From Rubrimonas sp036735545 (lineage in GTDB: Bacteria > Pseudomonadota > Alphaproteobacteria > Rhodobacterales > Rhodobacteraceae), in the NCBI GenBank assembly GCA_036735545.1, contig DAINOD010000001.1, forward strand, positions 62,001-126,000: a stretch of DNA of 64,000 bases. Reading direction: 5' to 3'. Under the pieces are notes generated by a model that was not told the origin of the DNA, made no database searches, and was given only the letters and a program-made list of their open reading frames with translations. Every line of letters starts with the position of its first letter. Position 1 is the stretch's first letter. The position numbers were made by a program, and so were the translations under genes. Shown here piece by piece: positions 7,283 through 16,286 of the stretch.

Positions 7283-10138
7283 ATGAACGTCACGGCGCCC
7301 AAGGGCCTCGAAGCCGTAGAACATGTCGTCGCCATCGGCGCCTCGGCCGGCGGACTGGAGGCGCTGGAGCAGTTGTTCGACAACCTCGCGCCCAACACCG
7401 GCGCGGCCTTCGTCGTGATCACGCACCTGTCGCCCGATTTCAAGTCGATCATGGACGAGCTTCTGGGCCGCCGCACCGCCATGCCCGTGCATGTCGTGGA
7501 GGACGGCGAGCCGCTGGAGGCCAACCACGTCTACGTCATCCCCCCGGGCAAGGACATGATCGTGCAGGCCGGCCGGCTGTTCCTGACCGACCGGCAGGGC
7601 CACGGCGCGCCGTCGGCGCCGATCGACCTGTTCTTCGGCGCGCTGGCCCGCGCCTTCGGCCGGCGCGCCACCGGCGTGATCCTGTCTGGAACCGGCGCCG
7701 ACGGCGCACGCGGGGCGCGGGCGCTGCGCGAGGCCGGCGGCTATGTCGTCGCGCAGTCGCCGGAGACCGCCCGCTTCGACGGGATGCCGCGGGCGGCGCA
7801 GGAGCTTGGCGCGGTCGACGCCATGCTCTCGCCCGAGGCCATCGGCCCGGCGGTCGCGGCGCGCATGGCCCGCCTCGACCAGACCCTCGAGGAGACGCTG
7901 CCGCCGGAGGCCGGCGAGTCGGCGCAGGTGTCGCAGATCCTCGAGCGCGTGCTCGGCGGGGCCAACGTCGACTTCAGCGAATACAAGAAGTCCACCATCC
8001 TGCGCCGGATCGGCCGGCGGATGCAGATCGGCGGCGTCGACAGCTACGCCGACTACCTCGCGCGGCTGGACCGCGACGGCGGCGAGGTGCGGGCCCTGGC
8101 CGAAGACCTGCTGATCGTCGTCACCGAGTTCTTCCGCGACGCGATCGCCTTCGACCTGCTGGCCGAGAAGGTGATGCCGGAACTGATCGCCGGCGCCGGC
8201 GAGGACCGCCCGATCCGGATCTGGGTCCCCGCGGTCGGGACGGGACAGGAGGCCTATTCGCTGGCGATGCTGCTGCGCGAGGCGGCGACGAAGGCGGGGC
8301 GCGAGCCGCGCGTGCAGATCTTCGCCACCGACATCAGCCCGCAGGCGCTGGAGCGGGCGGCGATGGGCGTCTACACCGATCTCGAAATGGCCAACGTCTC
8401 GCAGGAGCGCCGCTCCGCCTTCTTCGCGCGGATCGAGGACGGCTGCTGGCAGGTGCGCCCGGAGATCCGCAACTGGATCGTGTTCGCGACGCACAACATG
8501 CTGCGCGACCCGCCCTTCATCAACACCAACCTCATCTCCTGCCGCAACGCGCTGATCTATCTGGAGGGCTCGGCGCAGAACAAGGCGCTGTCGCTGTTCC
8601 ACTTCAGCCTCGCCTCCGGCGGCTTCCTGCTGCTGGGGCCCAGCGAGTCGGTCGGCGACGACGTCGCCCGCTTCGTGCCCGTGGACGCGCGCTGGCGGCT
8701 GTTCCGCAAGCGCGGCGCCGACCGGCGCGACAGCGCGGCCATGGGCGAGCTGATCGGCGCCAGCCGCTGGGGGGCGGACGTCGCGCGCCGCCGGCCCGCG
8801 CCCTCGCCGACGCCCTCGCGCGGGCCGAACGCGGCGGCGCTGCAGGCGGCGCTGGAGCTGTTCGCGCCCGCCGGGCTGCTGATCGACCGCGACCGCGAGT
8901 TGCAGCACGTCGTCGGCGGCGGCCAGAACTATCTGACGCCGCCCACCGCGGGCGCCTTCACCCGCGATGTGCTCAAGCTCGTCCGCCCCGGCCTGCGCGC
9001 CGCGTTGTCGGCGGCGCTGGAGCGGGCGCTGCGCAGCGGCGAGGCGGCGGCCTACACCGGCGGCGACGGCGACGAGGGCGTCTCGCTGACCGCCCATCCC
9101 CTGCCCGCCGCGGACGGCGCCATGATCGAGCGCGTCTTCGTCGTCTTCGGCGCGCCGCCCGCGGCCGCCGCACCGCTCGACCCCACGCCCTTCGACAAGC
9201 TCGCCGAGCAGCGCATCGCCTACCTCGAGGACAGCCTTCGCGCCGAGCGCGAGAACCTGCAGGCGATGCTGGAGCAGCTCGAAACCTCGAACGAGGAGCT
9301 GCAATCCACCAACGAAGAGCTGATGACCGCGAACGAGGAGCTGCAGTCGACCAACGAGGAACTGCACTCGGTCAACGAGGAACTCTACACCGTCAACGCC
9401 GAATACGAGCGCAAGAACGAGGAGCTGACGCAGCTGACGAAGGATGTCAGCTCGCTGCTGCAGGCGACCGGCGTGGGGGTTGTGTTCGTCGACCGGCGGA
9501 TGCAGGTGCGCCGCTTCACGACGATGGCGACGCGGGTCGTGAACCTGATCCCCGGCGACGAGGGGCGCGACCTGCGCCACATCACGCATCAGCTGAACGG
9601 CTTCGACCTGTGCGGCTGGCTGGAGGGCGCCATGGCCGAGGGCGCGCTGGCCGAGGTGGAGCGGCGCGCGGCCGACGGCGCGGTATGGACCGTGCGCGCC
9701 GCGCCGGTGGGCGACAACGGCGCGGTCAGCGGCGCGGTGGTCAGCCTGATCGAGGTCTCGCGCCTGGTCTACGCCGAGGCCGAGGCGCGGGCGCGCACCG
9801 CCGAACTCGGCCAGCTGCTGACATGGGTGGGGGCGGCCTCGCTGCACTTCTCGCCCGAGGGGCGGCTGTTGCGCGGGGCGGGCGACTGGCGCGCCCTCAC
9901 CGGGCAGGCGCCGGAGGCCGGCGCGGACATGCAGGAGTGGCTCGCGATGGTGCACCCCGAGGACGCGGCGGCCGTCGGCGCGGCCTGGCGCAGGGCGCAG
10001 GCCCACGCCGAGGGCTTCGAGCTGACCGCGCGTCTGCGCCGGCCCGACGGCTCGTGGCGGCAGGCGCGGCTTGCGGGCGGACCGGCGGCGCGCGATGGCG
10101 CGGACGGGTGGCTGGTCTACGCCCGCGAGAACCACTGA
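7283..10138 (+). CDS. CheB-CheR-PAS fusion (chemotaxis methylesterase/methyltransferase)
   Basis: A 951-residue multidomain protein. Residues about 12-200 are a CheB methylesterase core (IGASAGG, THLSPD, GTGADGARG) without a receiver domain. About 215-480 is CheR, with EFFRDAIAF, a SAM site GTGQEAYSLAM and SCRNALIYL. About 640-720 is a long coiled coil made of NEEL heptads, followed by two PAS-like regions to the C-terminus. Related fusions often carry a C-terminal histidine kinase; here the protein ends after the second PAS region. I chose ATG 7283, which has an upstream G-run, over the in-frame ATG 7217. It may set the modification state of a chemoreceptor array; flagellar genes lie next door, but no other che gene is in the window. 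Confidence 0.88.
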   Translation: MNVTAPKGLEAVEHVVAIGASAGGLEALEQLFDNLAPNTGAAFVVITHLSPDFKSIMDELLGRRTAMPVHVVEDGEPLEANHVYVIPPGKDMIVQAGRLFLTDRQGHGAPSAPIDLFFGALARAFGRRATGVILSGTGADGARGARALREAGGYVVAQSPETARFDGMPRAAQELGAVDAMLSPEAIGPAVAARMARLDQTLEETLPPEAGESAQVSQILERVLGGANVDFSEYKKSTILRRIGRRMQIGGVDSYADYLARLDRDGGEVRALAEDLLIVVTEFFRDAIAFDLLAEKVMPELIAGAGEDRPIRIWVPAVGTGQEAYSLAMLLREAATKAGREPRVQIFATDISPQALERAAMGVYTDLEMANVSQERRSAFFARIEDGCWQVRPEIRNWIVFATHNMLRDPPFINTNLISCRNALIYLEGSAQNKALSLFHFSLASGGFLLLGPSESVGDDVARFVPVDARWRLFRKRGADRRDSAAMGELIGASRWGADVARRRPAPSPTPSRGPNAAALQAALELFAPAGLLIDRDRELQHVVGGGQNYLTPPTAGAFTRDVLKLVRPGLRAALSAALERALRSGEAAAYTGGDGDEGVSLTAHPLPAADGAMIERVFVVFGAPPAAAAPLDPTPFDKLAEQRIAYLEDSLRAERENLQAMLEQLETSNEELQSTNEELMTANEELQSTNEELHSVNEELYTVNAEYERKNEELTQLTKDVSSLLQATGVGVVFVDRRMQVRRFTTMATRVVNLIPGDEGRDLRHITHQLNGFDLCGWLEGAMAEGALAEVERRAADGAVWTVRAAPVGDNGAVSGAVVSLIEVSRLVYAEAEARARTAELGQLLTWVGAASLHFSPEGRLLRGAGDWRALTGQAPEAGADMQEWLAMVHPEDAAAVGAAWRRAQAHAEGFELTARLRRPDGSWRQARLAGGPAARDGADGWLVYARENH

Positions 10139-10151
10139 AGCGCGGCGGCTC

Positions 10152-10562
10152 CTAGATCTCCATCCGCGGCCTGAGGGCGCGCAGGACGCCCTCCACCCGC
10201 TCGGCGCGGCGCGCGGCGTCCTCGGCGGCGCGGGCGCGGGCGCGGGCGGCGAGCGCGTCGGCGGCCTGCTCGCGCCCCATGGCCGAGGCCGCGCGATCCG
10301 CCGCGCCGGCCGCCGTCGCGGCCGGGGCGGCGGCGGCGGCGCGACGGGCGGCGGCGATCCTGCCCAGCCCGTCGCGGGCGCGGCCGGCGAGGGCCGCGTC
10401 CTCGGGCGCGGCGTCGTGGCTCGCCTCGACAGCCGCCTCGGCCTCGGCGACCGCGCGCAGGGCGAGCGCCTCGGCGCGGCGCGCGGCGGCGAGTTCGGCC
10501 AGCGCCGCCTGCGCCTTGAGCGCCGCCAGCCGCTGCAGCGCCGCCAGCGCCTTCGGGCTCAT
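10152..10562 (-). CDS. FliJ-like flagellar export coiled-coil protein
   Basis: A 136-residue, Ala/Arg/Glu-rich, almost entirely helical protein at the end of the flagellar operon; its ATG overlaps the flhB stop by 4 nt. FliJ proteins are about 140-residue coiled coils that activate the FliI ATPase ring and ferry export chaperones. Composition, length and position next to flhB support this role, but FliJ sequences diverge strongly and no diagnostic motif can be quoted. It could be another small coiled-coil export accessory. It converges on cheBR with 13 nt between them. Confidence 0.6.
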   Translation of the reverse strand: MSPKALAALQRLAALKAQAALAELAAARRAEALALRAVAEAEAAVEASHDAAPEDAALAGRARDGLGRIAAARRAAAAAPAATAAGAADRAASAMGREQAADALAARARARAAEDAARRAERVEGVLRALRPRMEI

Positions 10563-11650
10563 CGCCGCGCCTTCGCCCGGCGGCGGATGTCGTCGGCGAA
10601 GCGGATCGCGGCGGCGACGGCGCGGTAGTGCTCGGGCGCGATCTCCTTGCCGATCGGCGCCGTGGCGTGCAGCGCGCGGGCCGTTGCCGGGTCGCTGTGG
10701 ATGGGCACGCCGGCCTCGGCGGCGGCGGCGCGGATGCGCGCGGCCACGTCGTCCACGCCCTTGGCGACCACGATGGGCGCGACCCCCTTGGCGCGCGACC
10801 ACTTCAGCGCCACGGCGTAGTGCGTCGGGTTGACCACCACCACGTCGGCCTTCGGAACGTCGAGCATCATGCGGTTGGTGGCGATCTCCTCGGCCCGGCG
10901 GCGACGGGCGCCGCGGGTGTAGGGGTCGCCCTCGGTCTCCTTGGCCTCGCGGCGCATCTCCTCCAGCGACATGCGCAGCTTGCGGGCGTGGTCGAAGCGC
11001 TGCCACAGGAAGTCGACCGCCGCGATGACCACGGCGATGGCGATGATCCAGCCCATGAGCGACAGCAGCGCCGCCCCCAGCGCAGCCCCCAGCCCGCGCG
11101 CCGGGGTGGCGGCGAGCAGCACGATGGCCTCGATCTCCGAGACCAGCCACAGCCAGGCCGCCGTCGAGATCAGCGCAAGCTTCACCGCGCTCTTGGCGAA
11201 CTCCATCATGCCGGTGGGCCCGAACTTCTGCATCGCGGTCGCGATCGGCGAGATGCGCTTGAGCTCGGGCATGACCTTTTCGGGCGCAGCCACGATGGCC
11301 TGCTGCGCCAGAAGCACCGCCAGAACCAGCACGGCCGGCGCCACGAACAAGGGCGCGACCGCCGCGAAGGCGTGACCCGCCATCGTGGCCGACAGCCAGA
11401 GACCGCCGGGACCGAGGATGCGCCCCTCCAGCCGGTCCACCGACCCGATGAAGGGCGTCAGCGCCGCGCCCACCGATCCGGCCATGCCGCCGCCGACGGC
11501 CAGCAGCGCGAGCGCGAAGCCGACATAGCCGGCGGCGGCGGAAAGATCGGCCGACTTCGCGACGTCGCCCTTCTCGCGCGCCTGGTCGAGCTTGCGCTGG
11601 GTCGGCTCGAAACTCTTTTCCTGGCCGCCGTCCTGCTCCTCGCCGCTCAC
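10559..11650 (-). CDS. flhB: Flagellar export switch protein FlhB
   Basis: A 363-residue inner-membrane component of the flagellar type III export gate. The N-terminus (EKSFEPTQRKLDQAREKGDVAKS) is typical, four hydrophobic segments follow, and the cytoplasmic domain carries the self-cleavage motif NPTH at about residue 274, where FlhB cuts to switch substrate class. The start is GTG and overlaps the fliR stop. It sits between fliR and the fliJ-like gene. Confidence 0.96.
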   Translation of the reverse strand: MSGEEQDGGQEKSFEPTQRKLDQAREKGDVAKSADLSAAAGYVGFALALLAVGGGMAGSVGAALTPFIGSVDRLEGRILGPGGLWLSATMAGHAFAAVAPLFVAPAVLVLAVLLAQQAIVAAPEKVMPELKRISPIATAMQKFGPTGMMEFAKSAVKLALISTAAWLWLVSEIEAIVLLAATPARGLGAALGAALLSLMGWIIAIAVVIAAVDFLWQRFDHARKLRMSLEEMRREAKETEGDPYTRGARRRRAEEIATNRMMLDVPKADVVVVNPTHYAVALKWSRAKGVAPIVVAKGVDDVAARIRAAAAEAGVPIHSDPATARALHATAPIGKEIAPEHYRAVAAAIRFADDIRRRAKARR

Positions 11651-12435
11651 GGGAAGGCTCCGAAGGGGTCCGCCATGACCTGCGTCAGGCTCGTGCCCCA
11701 GACCCGCAGGATCAGCGGCGTCGCCAGCGCCATCAACAGGATCGAGCCCGCCGTGATCGCCGGCGCGCCGACGAAGGCGACCGCGAGCTGGGGCATGGCG
11801 CGGTTGATGGCGCCGAGCGCCACGTTGTAGACGAAGGCCGCCACCACGAAGGGCGCCGCCAGCGCGACGGCGGTCGCGAAGGCCCCTGCGACGCGCCGCA
11901 CCCCCCAGTCCGCCACCGCCTCGCCCAGCGGAAAGACGCCGAAGGGGATCGCGTCGTAGGAGCCGATCAGCGCCGCGGCGGCGTAGGCCGGCAAGCCCAG
12001 CGCGAAGGCCAGCACGACGCCCGAGACCGCAAGGACGTTGGCGTAGGCGGGCTGGGGATCGGCGGTCAGCCCCTCGCCGAACATCTGCGCGATCGAGGTG
12101 GACTGCGCGGCCACCGTGCCCGCGATCTGCAGCGCAAAGATCATCAGCCGGATCGACAGCCCAAGGATCAGCCCCGCCACCGCCTCCGCCGCGATGACGA
12201 GGCCGATCTCGGCGGGCGAGGCCGCGCCGAGCACGGCCAGCGGCGCCACCACCGGCCAGACGATCATGGTGAAGACGACCGCCGCGCCCAGCTTCACGCG
12301 CAACGGCAGCCCGATCTCGCCGAAGCCCGGCAGCAGCGCCACCGCGGCGCCGACGCGGGCGAAGACGGCGAAGGCGGCGTAGAGCGAGCCCTGCGCCAGC
12401 TGCAGGAACGGGGCGAGCGGGATCAGAGGGTCCAT
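11647..12435 (-). CDS. fliR: Flagellar export gate protein FliR
   Basis: A 262-residue, highly hydrophobic protein with the usual FliR features: the N-terminal FARVGAAVALLPGFGE region, several membrane helices, and a QSTSIAQMFGEG loop. FliR forms the export gate helical core with FliP and FliQ. Length is normal (about 255-265). Its ATG overlaps the flhA stop by one base (TGATG) and its stop overlaps the flhB GTG, so translation of flhA, fliR and flhB is probably coupled. Confidence 0.95.
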   Translation of the reverse strand: MDPLIPLAPFLQLAQGSLYAAFAVFARVGAAVALLPGFGEIGLPLRVKLGAAVVFTMIVWPVVAPLAVLGAASPAEIGLVIAAEAVAGLILGLSIRLMIFALQIAGTVAAQSTSIAQMFGEGLTADPQPAYANVLAVSGVVLAFALGLPAYAAAALIGSYDAIPFGVFPLGEAVADWGVRRVAGAFATAVALAAPFVVAAFVYNVALGAINRAMPQLAVAFVGAPAITAGSILLMALATPLILRVWGTSLTQVMADPFGAFP

Positions 12436-14522
12436 CAGGCCACGCCGACGAGCGCCGGCTTCACGTCCGCGCCGATCTCGTCGTAGCTCAGCACCGGGTT
12501 GGCCATGCCCTTGGCGTGCAGCACCGTGCGCACGAAGCGCCGCCGCCGGGTCGAGACCGCGACCGCGGCCCGCCGGCCCTGCCGCGCCGCATCGGCCAGC
12601 TTCTCGCCGACCGCGCGGGCGAGCCGGTTGAACTCCTGCGGCGGCAGCGCGACGTCCGCCACCCCCGCGGGCCCCTCGGCCTCGTGGGCCTGGAACAGCT
12701 TCTCCCAGTCCGGGCCCAGCTGGACCAGCGGCAGCGCGCCGTCGCTCTCCTTCAGCTCCGCCACGATCTGAAAGCCGAGGCGGCGGCGTACATGCTCGGC
12801 CACCGCCTCCGGCGCTCCCAGGCCCCGGCCCTCGGCGATGGCCTCGAGGATCAGCGGCAGGTTGCGCACCGAGACCTGCTCCTCCAGCAGCAGGCGCAGC
12901 ACCGCCTGCAGCAGGTCGACCGTCACCCGGTCGGGGATGAACTCGTCGAGAATGCGCTTGTTGGCGTCGGCGCGCGCGGGGTCGGAGACGGCGACGAAGG
13001 CCTCCAGCAGCCGGCGCAGCACGCGGCGCGTCATCAGGCGGCCGAAATTGTCCTTCAGCGTCTCCAGAAGATGCGTGGCCACCACCTCCACCGGCCCCAC
13101 CACCGCCATGCCGGTGAGCGCGGCCTGCTCGCGGTCGGCCTCCGAGATCCAGCGGGCGGGGGCGCCGTAGACCGGCTCCTTGACGTCCTCGCCGGCGGCC
13201 AGCAGGGGGATGTCGGCGTTGATCAGCGCCAGCACCCTGCCCGGGCGCAGCAGGTTCCGCGCGGCCTCCACCCCCTGGATGCGGATGGCGTAGGTTCCCT
13301 CCGGCAGGCCGGGCTCGTCGGTCAGGCGGATTTCGGGGATCACGACGCCCCAGATCGTGGCGACATGGTTGCGGATGTTGGCGATGCGCGCGTCCAGCCC
13401 CGTGGCCGGGTCCATCACGGTCGCCACGAGGTCCGGCGAGAACTGGACGTGGACCTCGTCCATGTCCAGCATGTCGCCCAGCGTCTTGGCGGGTTTCGGC
13501 TTTTCGACCGGCGGGGCGGTCCTGGCGCGGGCGGCGGCCTCGGCGCGCGTCTTCTCCGACAGCCAGGCCGCGCCGCCCAGCGCCGCGGCGCCGAGCATGA
13601 AGGGCATGAAGGGCAGGCCCGGCACGAAGGCGAACAGCGCCATCAGCCCCGCCACCGTCGCCAGCGCCAGCGGATAGTCGCCGAGCTGGCGCGCCATCGC
13701 CTTGTCGGCGGAGCCCAGGACCCCGCCCTTCGACAGCAGCAGCGCCGAGGCGATGGAGATGATCACGGCGGGGATCTGGTTCACCAGCCCGTCGCCCACG
13801 GTCAGGATGGCGTAGGTCTCGAACGCCTGCCCCATGGGCATGCCGTGCGCGCCCACGCCCATCGCCACGCCGATCATCAGGTTCAGCAGCGTGATCAGCA
13901 GCCCCGCCACCGCGTCGCCCTTGACGAACTTCGCCGCGCCGTCGAGCGAGCCGAAGAAGGTGGTCTCCTCCTGCTCGGTCTTGCGCCGCTCGCGGGCCTC
14001 GGCGTGGGTGATGGCGCCGGCCGCCATGTCGCTGTCGATGGCCAGCTGCTTGCCCGGCATCCCGTCCAGCGCGAAGCGGGCGCCGACCTCGGCCATGCGC
14101 CCGGCGCCCTTGGTGATGACCATGAAGTTGACGATCAGGATGACGATGAACACCACCAGCCCGAGATAGAGATCGCCCCCCATCACGAAGTTGGCGAAGC
14201 CCTCGATCACGCTGCCGGCCGCATCGGTGCCGCTGTGGCCCTGCCCGATGATGAGTTTGGTCGAGCTGACGTTCAGGCTCAGCCGCAGCATCAGCGAGGC
14301 CAGCAGGATCGTCGGGAAGGCCGAGAAATCGAGCGGCCGCGCGATGAACAGGGTCACCGTGAACACAAGGATCGCCAGCGCGAAGGACGCCGCGAGCCCG
14401 AGGTCGAGCACGAAGGCCGGCATCGGCAGGATCATCATGACGATGATCGCCATCAGCGCCACCGCGAGAAACACGGTGGGCTGGCGCAGCGCCGCCAGCG
14501 AGAAGGTCTGCACGGCCTCCAT
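12435..14522 (-). CDS. flhA: Flagellar export protein FlhA
   Basis: A 695-residue protein with eight predicted membrane helices in the first half (MILPMPAFVLDLGLAASFAL, TKGAGRMAEVGARF) and a large cytoplasmic domain from about 330. FlhA forms the nonameric ring that receives export substrates and chaperones. The FHIPEP-family stretch around GRMAEVGARFALDGMPGKQ is clear. It lies between the small transglycosylase gene (3-nt gap) and fliR. Confidence 0.97.
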   Translation of the reverse strand: MEAVQTFSLAALRQPTVFLAVALMAIIVMMILPMPAFVLDLGLAASFALAILVFTVTLFIARPLDFSAFPTILLASLMLRLSLNVSSTKLIIGQGHSGTDAAGSVIEGFANFVMGGDLYLGLVVFIVILIVNFMVITKGAGRMAEVGARFALDGMPGKQLAIDSDMAAGAITHAEARERRKTEQEETTFFGSLDGAAKFVKGDAVAGLLITLLNLMIGVAMGVGAHGMPMGQAFETYAILTVGDGLVNQIPAVIISIASALLLSKGGVLGSADKAMARQLGDYPLALATVAGLMALFAFVPGLPFMPFMLGAAALGGAAWLSEKTRAEAAARARTAPPVEKPKPAKTLGDMLDMDEVHVQFSPDLVATVMDPATGLDARIANIRNHVATIWGVVIPEIRLTDEPGLPEGTYAIRIQGVEAARNLLRPGRVLALINADIPLLAAGEDVKEPVYGAPARWISEADREQAALTGMAVVGPVEVVATHLLETLKDNFGRLMTRRVLRRLLEAFVAVSDPARADANKRILDEFIPDRVTVDLLQAVLRLLLEEQVSVRNLPLILEAIAEGRGLGAPEAVAEHVRRRLGFQIVAELKESDGALPLVQLGPDWEKLFQAHEAEGPAGVADVALPPQEFNRLARAVGEKLADAARQGRRAAVAVSTRRRRFVRTVLHAKGMANPVLSYDEIGADVKPALVGVA

Positions 14523-14525
14523 GGG

Positions 14526-15290
14526 TCAGTCGATCAGGCGGCGGGTCGCGCGGGCGATGGGCGAGTGGGCCTGTGCGAAGCGCAGCTCGACCGCGCCGGG
14601 AGTGCGCGGCAACGCCACCAGCACCGCGGCGATGCGCGCGCGCGCCAGCGCGCGCCGCTCCGGGTCGATCTGCGCCGGCGCGGGGGCGGAGGCCACGTCG
14701 ATCCCGGCGGCCTCGTCGTCGCCGCGCTCCAGGATGCGGGCGAAGCGGGCGGCGTAACGCTCGAAATGCTCGGGCGTGCGCGAGTGGTAGAAGCCCGCGG
14801 CGCGGTCCCAGACCCCGGTTTCGGCGAACAGCTCGCGCAGAAAGCTCGCCGCGTAGTCGGCGTTGGTCGCAGGGTCGAACATGGCGTCGACGGAGGCGAA
14901 GTGCTCGCCGTGCCAGCGGTGGTTCACCTGGAAGCAGCCGATATCGAAGCTGCGCGCGCCGCGCGCCTGCTCGGCCTCGGCGAAGGACAGCGCCTCGGCG
15001 CGCGTGTCGAACCAGAAGCCCTTGCCCTCCATGTTCACCGTCCACGGCCAGGGCTGGAGCGCGCCATCGCGGGTGCGTCCCGTCTCGGTGCGGGTCAGCG
15101 CGCGCAACACCGCACGCGGCACGCCGTGGCGGTCCGCCGCGACGTCCGCCGCGGCGAGGCAGAGCCGCGGATCGGCCGCTGCCGGCGAGGCGAGCGCGAT
15201 GAACGCGAGGGTCAGCAAAACCAGATCGATGACGAGCCGTGGGGCCAGGCTGCGCGCGCGCCGCCGGCTGCGGGTGAAGACCGGCGCCAT
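14526..15290 (-). CDS. Flagellar-operon lytic transglycosylase (SLT fold)
   Basis: A 254-residue secreted protein. An N-terminal hydrophobic segment after an Arg-rich start, ending near ASPAAAD (about residue 40), acts as signal or anchor. The SLT-type domain has the catalytic Glu in ALTRTETGRT and the later blocks DIGCFQVNHRWHG and DPATNADYAASFL. It would cut peptidoglycan so the rod can cross the wall. In many bacteria this is done by the FlgJ C-terminal domain; here a separate gene lies between fliQ and flhA, as in the Rhodobacter-type flagellar systems where SltF serves this role. SltF orthology is not proven. Confidence 0.82.
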   Translation of the reverse strand: MAPVFTRSRRRARSLAPRLVIDLVLLTLAFIALASPAAADPRLCLAAADVAADRHGVPRAVLRALTRTETGRTRDGALQPWPWTVNMEGKGFWFDTRAEALSFAEAEQARGARSFDIGCFQVNHRWHGEHFASVDAMFDPATNADYAASFLRELFAETGVWDRAAGFYHSRTPEHFERYAARFARILERGDDEAAGIDVASAPAPAQIDPERRALARARIAAVLVALPRTPGAVELRFAQAHSPIARATRRLID

Positions 15291-15291
15291 C

Positions 15292-15558
15292 TCAGCCTCC
15301 CGCCACGAGGTCGAGCAGACGGCGCTGGTAGAAGGCGACCAGCGTCCCGCCCGTGGCCCCCATCGTGACCCAGAAGGTCACGGCGATGGCCGCGAGCTTG
15401 GGCACGAAGGTCAGCGTCATCTCCTGCACCGAGGTCAGCGCCTGCAGCAGGCCGATGGCGACGCCCACCACCAGCGCGACGATCAGCACCGGCGCGGACA
15501 TGACGAAGGTCGTCCACAGCATCTCGCGCAGAAGATCGAGGATGATCCCTTCGGTCAT
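15292..15558 (-). CDS. fliQ: Flagellar export protein FliQ
   Basis: An 88-residue protein with two membrane helices (WTTFVMSAPVLIVALVVGVA and LAAIAVTFWVTMGATGG) separated by the conserved QALTSVQEMTLTFVPK loop, which is diagnostic for FliQ/SctS. It is part of the FliPQR export gate. It is one nucleotide from the transglycosylase start and 25 nt from the fliE stop. fliP is not in this window. Confidence 0.95.
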   Translation of the reverse strand: MTEGIILDLLREMLWTTFVMSAPVLIVALVVGVAIGLLQALTSVQEMTLTFVPKLAAIAVTFWVTMGATGGTLVAFYQRRLLDLVAGG

Positions 15559-15583
15559 GGCGCCAGCCCCGACACCGCGGGCG

Positions 15584-15898
15584 TCATACCGGCATCCGCA
15601 GGATTTCGTTGTAGGCCTCGACCACGCGGTCGCGCACCGTCGTGGCGGTCTCCACCGCCAGCTCGGTCTGGGCCAGCGCCTGCACCACCGACTGCGCGTC
15701 GGCGCGGCCGGCGAGGCCCGACTGCACCGTCTGCTCGGCGCCGCGGATCGCCTTCAGCGTCTCCATGGCGGATTGCTGCAGGGCGCGGCCGAAATCGGTG
15801 CTCTGCTGCGGCTGTTGCGGGGCCTGCGGCCGGGCGGCGGCGGCGGCGCTGGCGTAGAGCTTGCCGGCGAGGGGGGCGCGGACGTCCATCGGGCTCAC
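15584..15898 (-). CDS. fliE: Flagellar hook-basal body protein FliE
   Basis: A 104-residue protein matching FliE, the adaptor between the MS ring/export gate and the proximal rod. The C-terminal block TELAVETATTVRDRVVEAYNEILRMPV is the family signature. It starts at GTG 15898, overlapping the flgC stop by 4 nt; an ATG three codons later (15889) is possible. The N-terminal 40 residues are low complexity (Ala/Gln/Pro), as is common in this family. Confidence 0.92.
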   Translation of the reverse strand: MSPMDVRAPLAGKLYASAAAAARPQAPQQPQQSTDFGRALQQSAMETLKAIRGAEQTVQSGLAGRADAQSVVQALAQTELAVETATTVRDRVVEAYNEILRMPV

Positions 15899-16275
15899 CT
15901 CTTGATCAGCGCGAGCAGACCCTGGGCCATCTGGCGGGTCTGGTCGAAGATGCGAAGATTGGCCTCGTAGCTGCGCTGGGCCTCGCGCGCGTCCGCGATC
16001 TCCAGCACCAGCTCGACGCTCGAGGCCTCGTAGTAGCCCTCGGCGTCGGCCATGGGGTGGGCGGGGTCGTAGACCTTGGGCAGTTCGGCGGGGTCCAGCG
16101 CGAGGCCCGTCACCGCCACGCCGCCGCGCTCGGCCTCCTGCGCGAAGGTCAGCATCTTGCGGCGGAAGCCGGGCGTGTCTGCGTTGGCGATGTTCTCGGA
16201 GATGATGCGCAGGCGCCGGCTCTGCGCGTCCAGCCCGCTGCCCGCAACGCCCATGGTCGTGGAGAAATCCCGCAT
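15895..16275 (-). CDS. flgC: Flagellar basal-body rod protein FlgC
   Basis: A 126-residue proximal rod protein. The rod-family motif SENIANADTPGFRRK lies near the N-terminus, and the C-terminal YEANLRIFDQTRQMAQGLL helix matches FlgC. I chose ATG 16275 because homologues begin close to a DFS motif; a GTG at 16290, overlapping the flgB stop by 4 nt, would add five residues and fits the coupling pattern of this operon, so it is a real alternative. The 3' end overlaps the fliE start. Confidence 0.93.
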   Translation of the reverse strand: MRDFSTTMGVAGSGLDAQSRRLRIISENIANADTPGFRRKMLTFAQEAERGGVAVTGLALDPAELPKVYDPAHPMADAEGYYEASSVELVLEIADAREAQRSYEANLRIFDQTRQMAQGLLALIKR

Positions 16276-16286
16276 TGCTATGGCCC

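Noticed and set aside
9284..9430. Short DNA repeats around the sequence coding for NEEL units in cheBR
   Set aside because: Explained by the coiled-coil heptads of the protein; not a separate DNA repeat.
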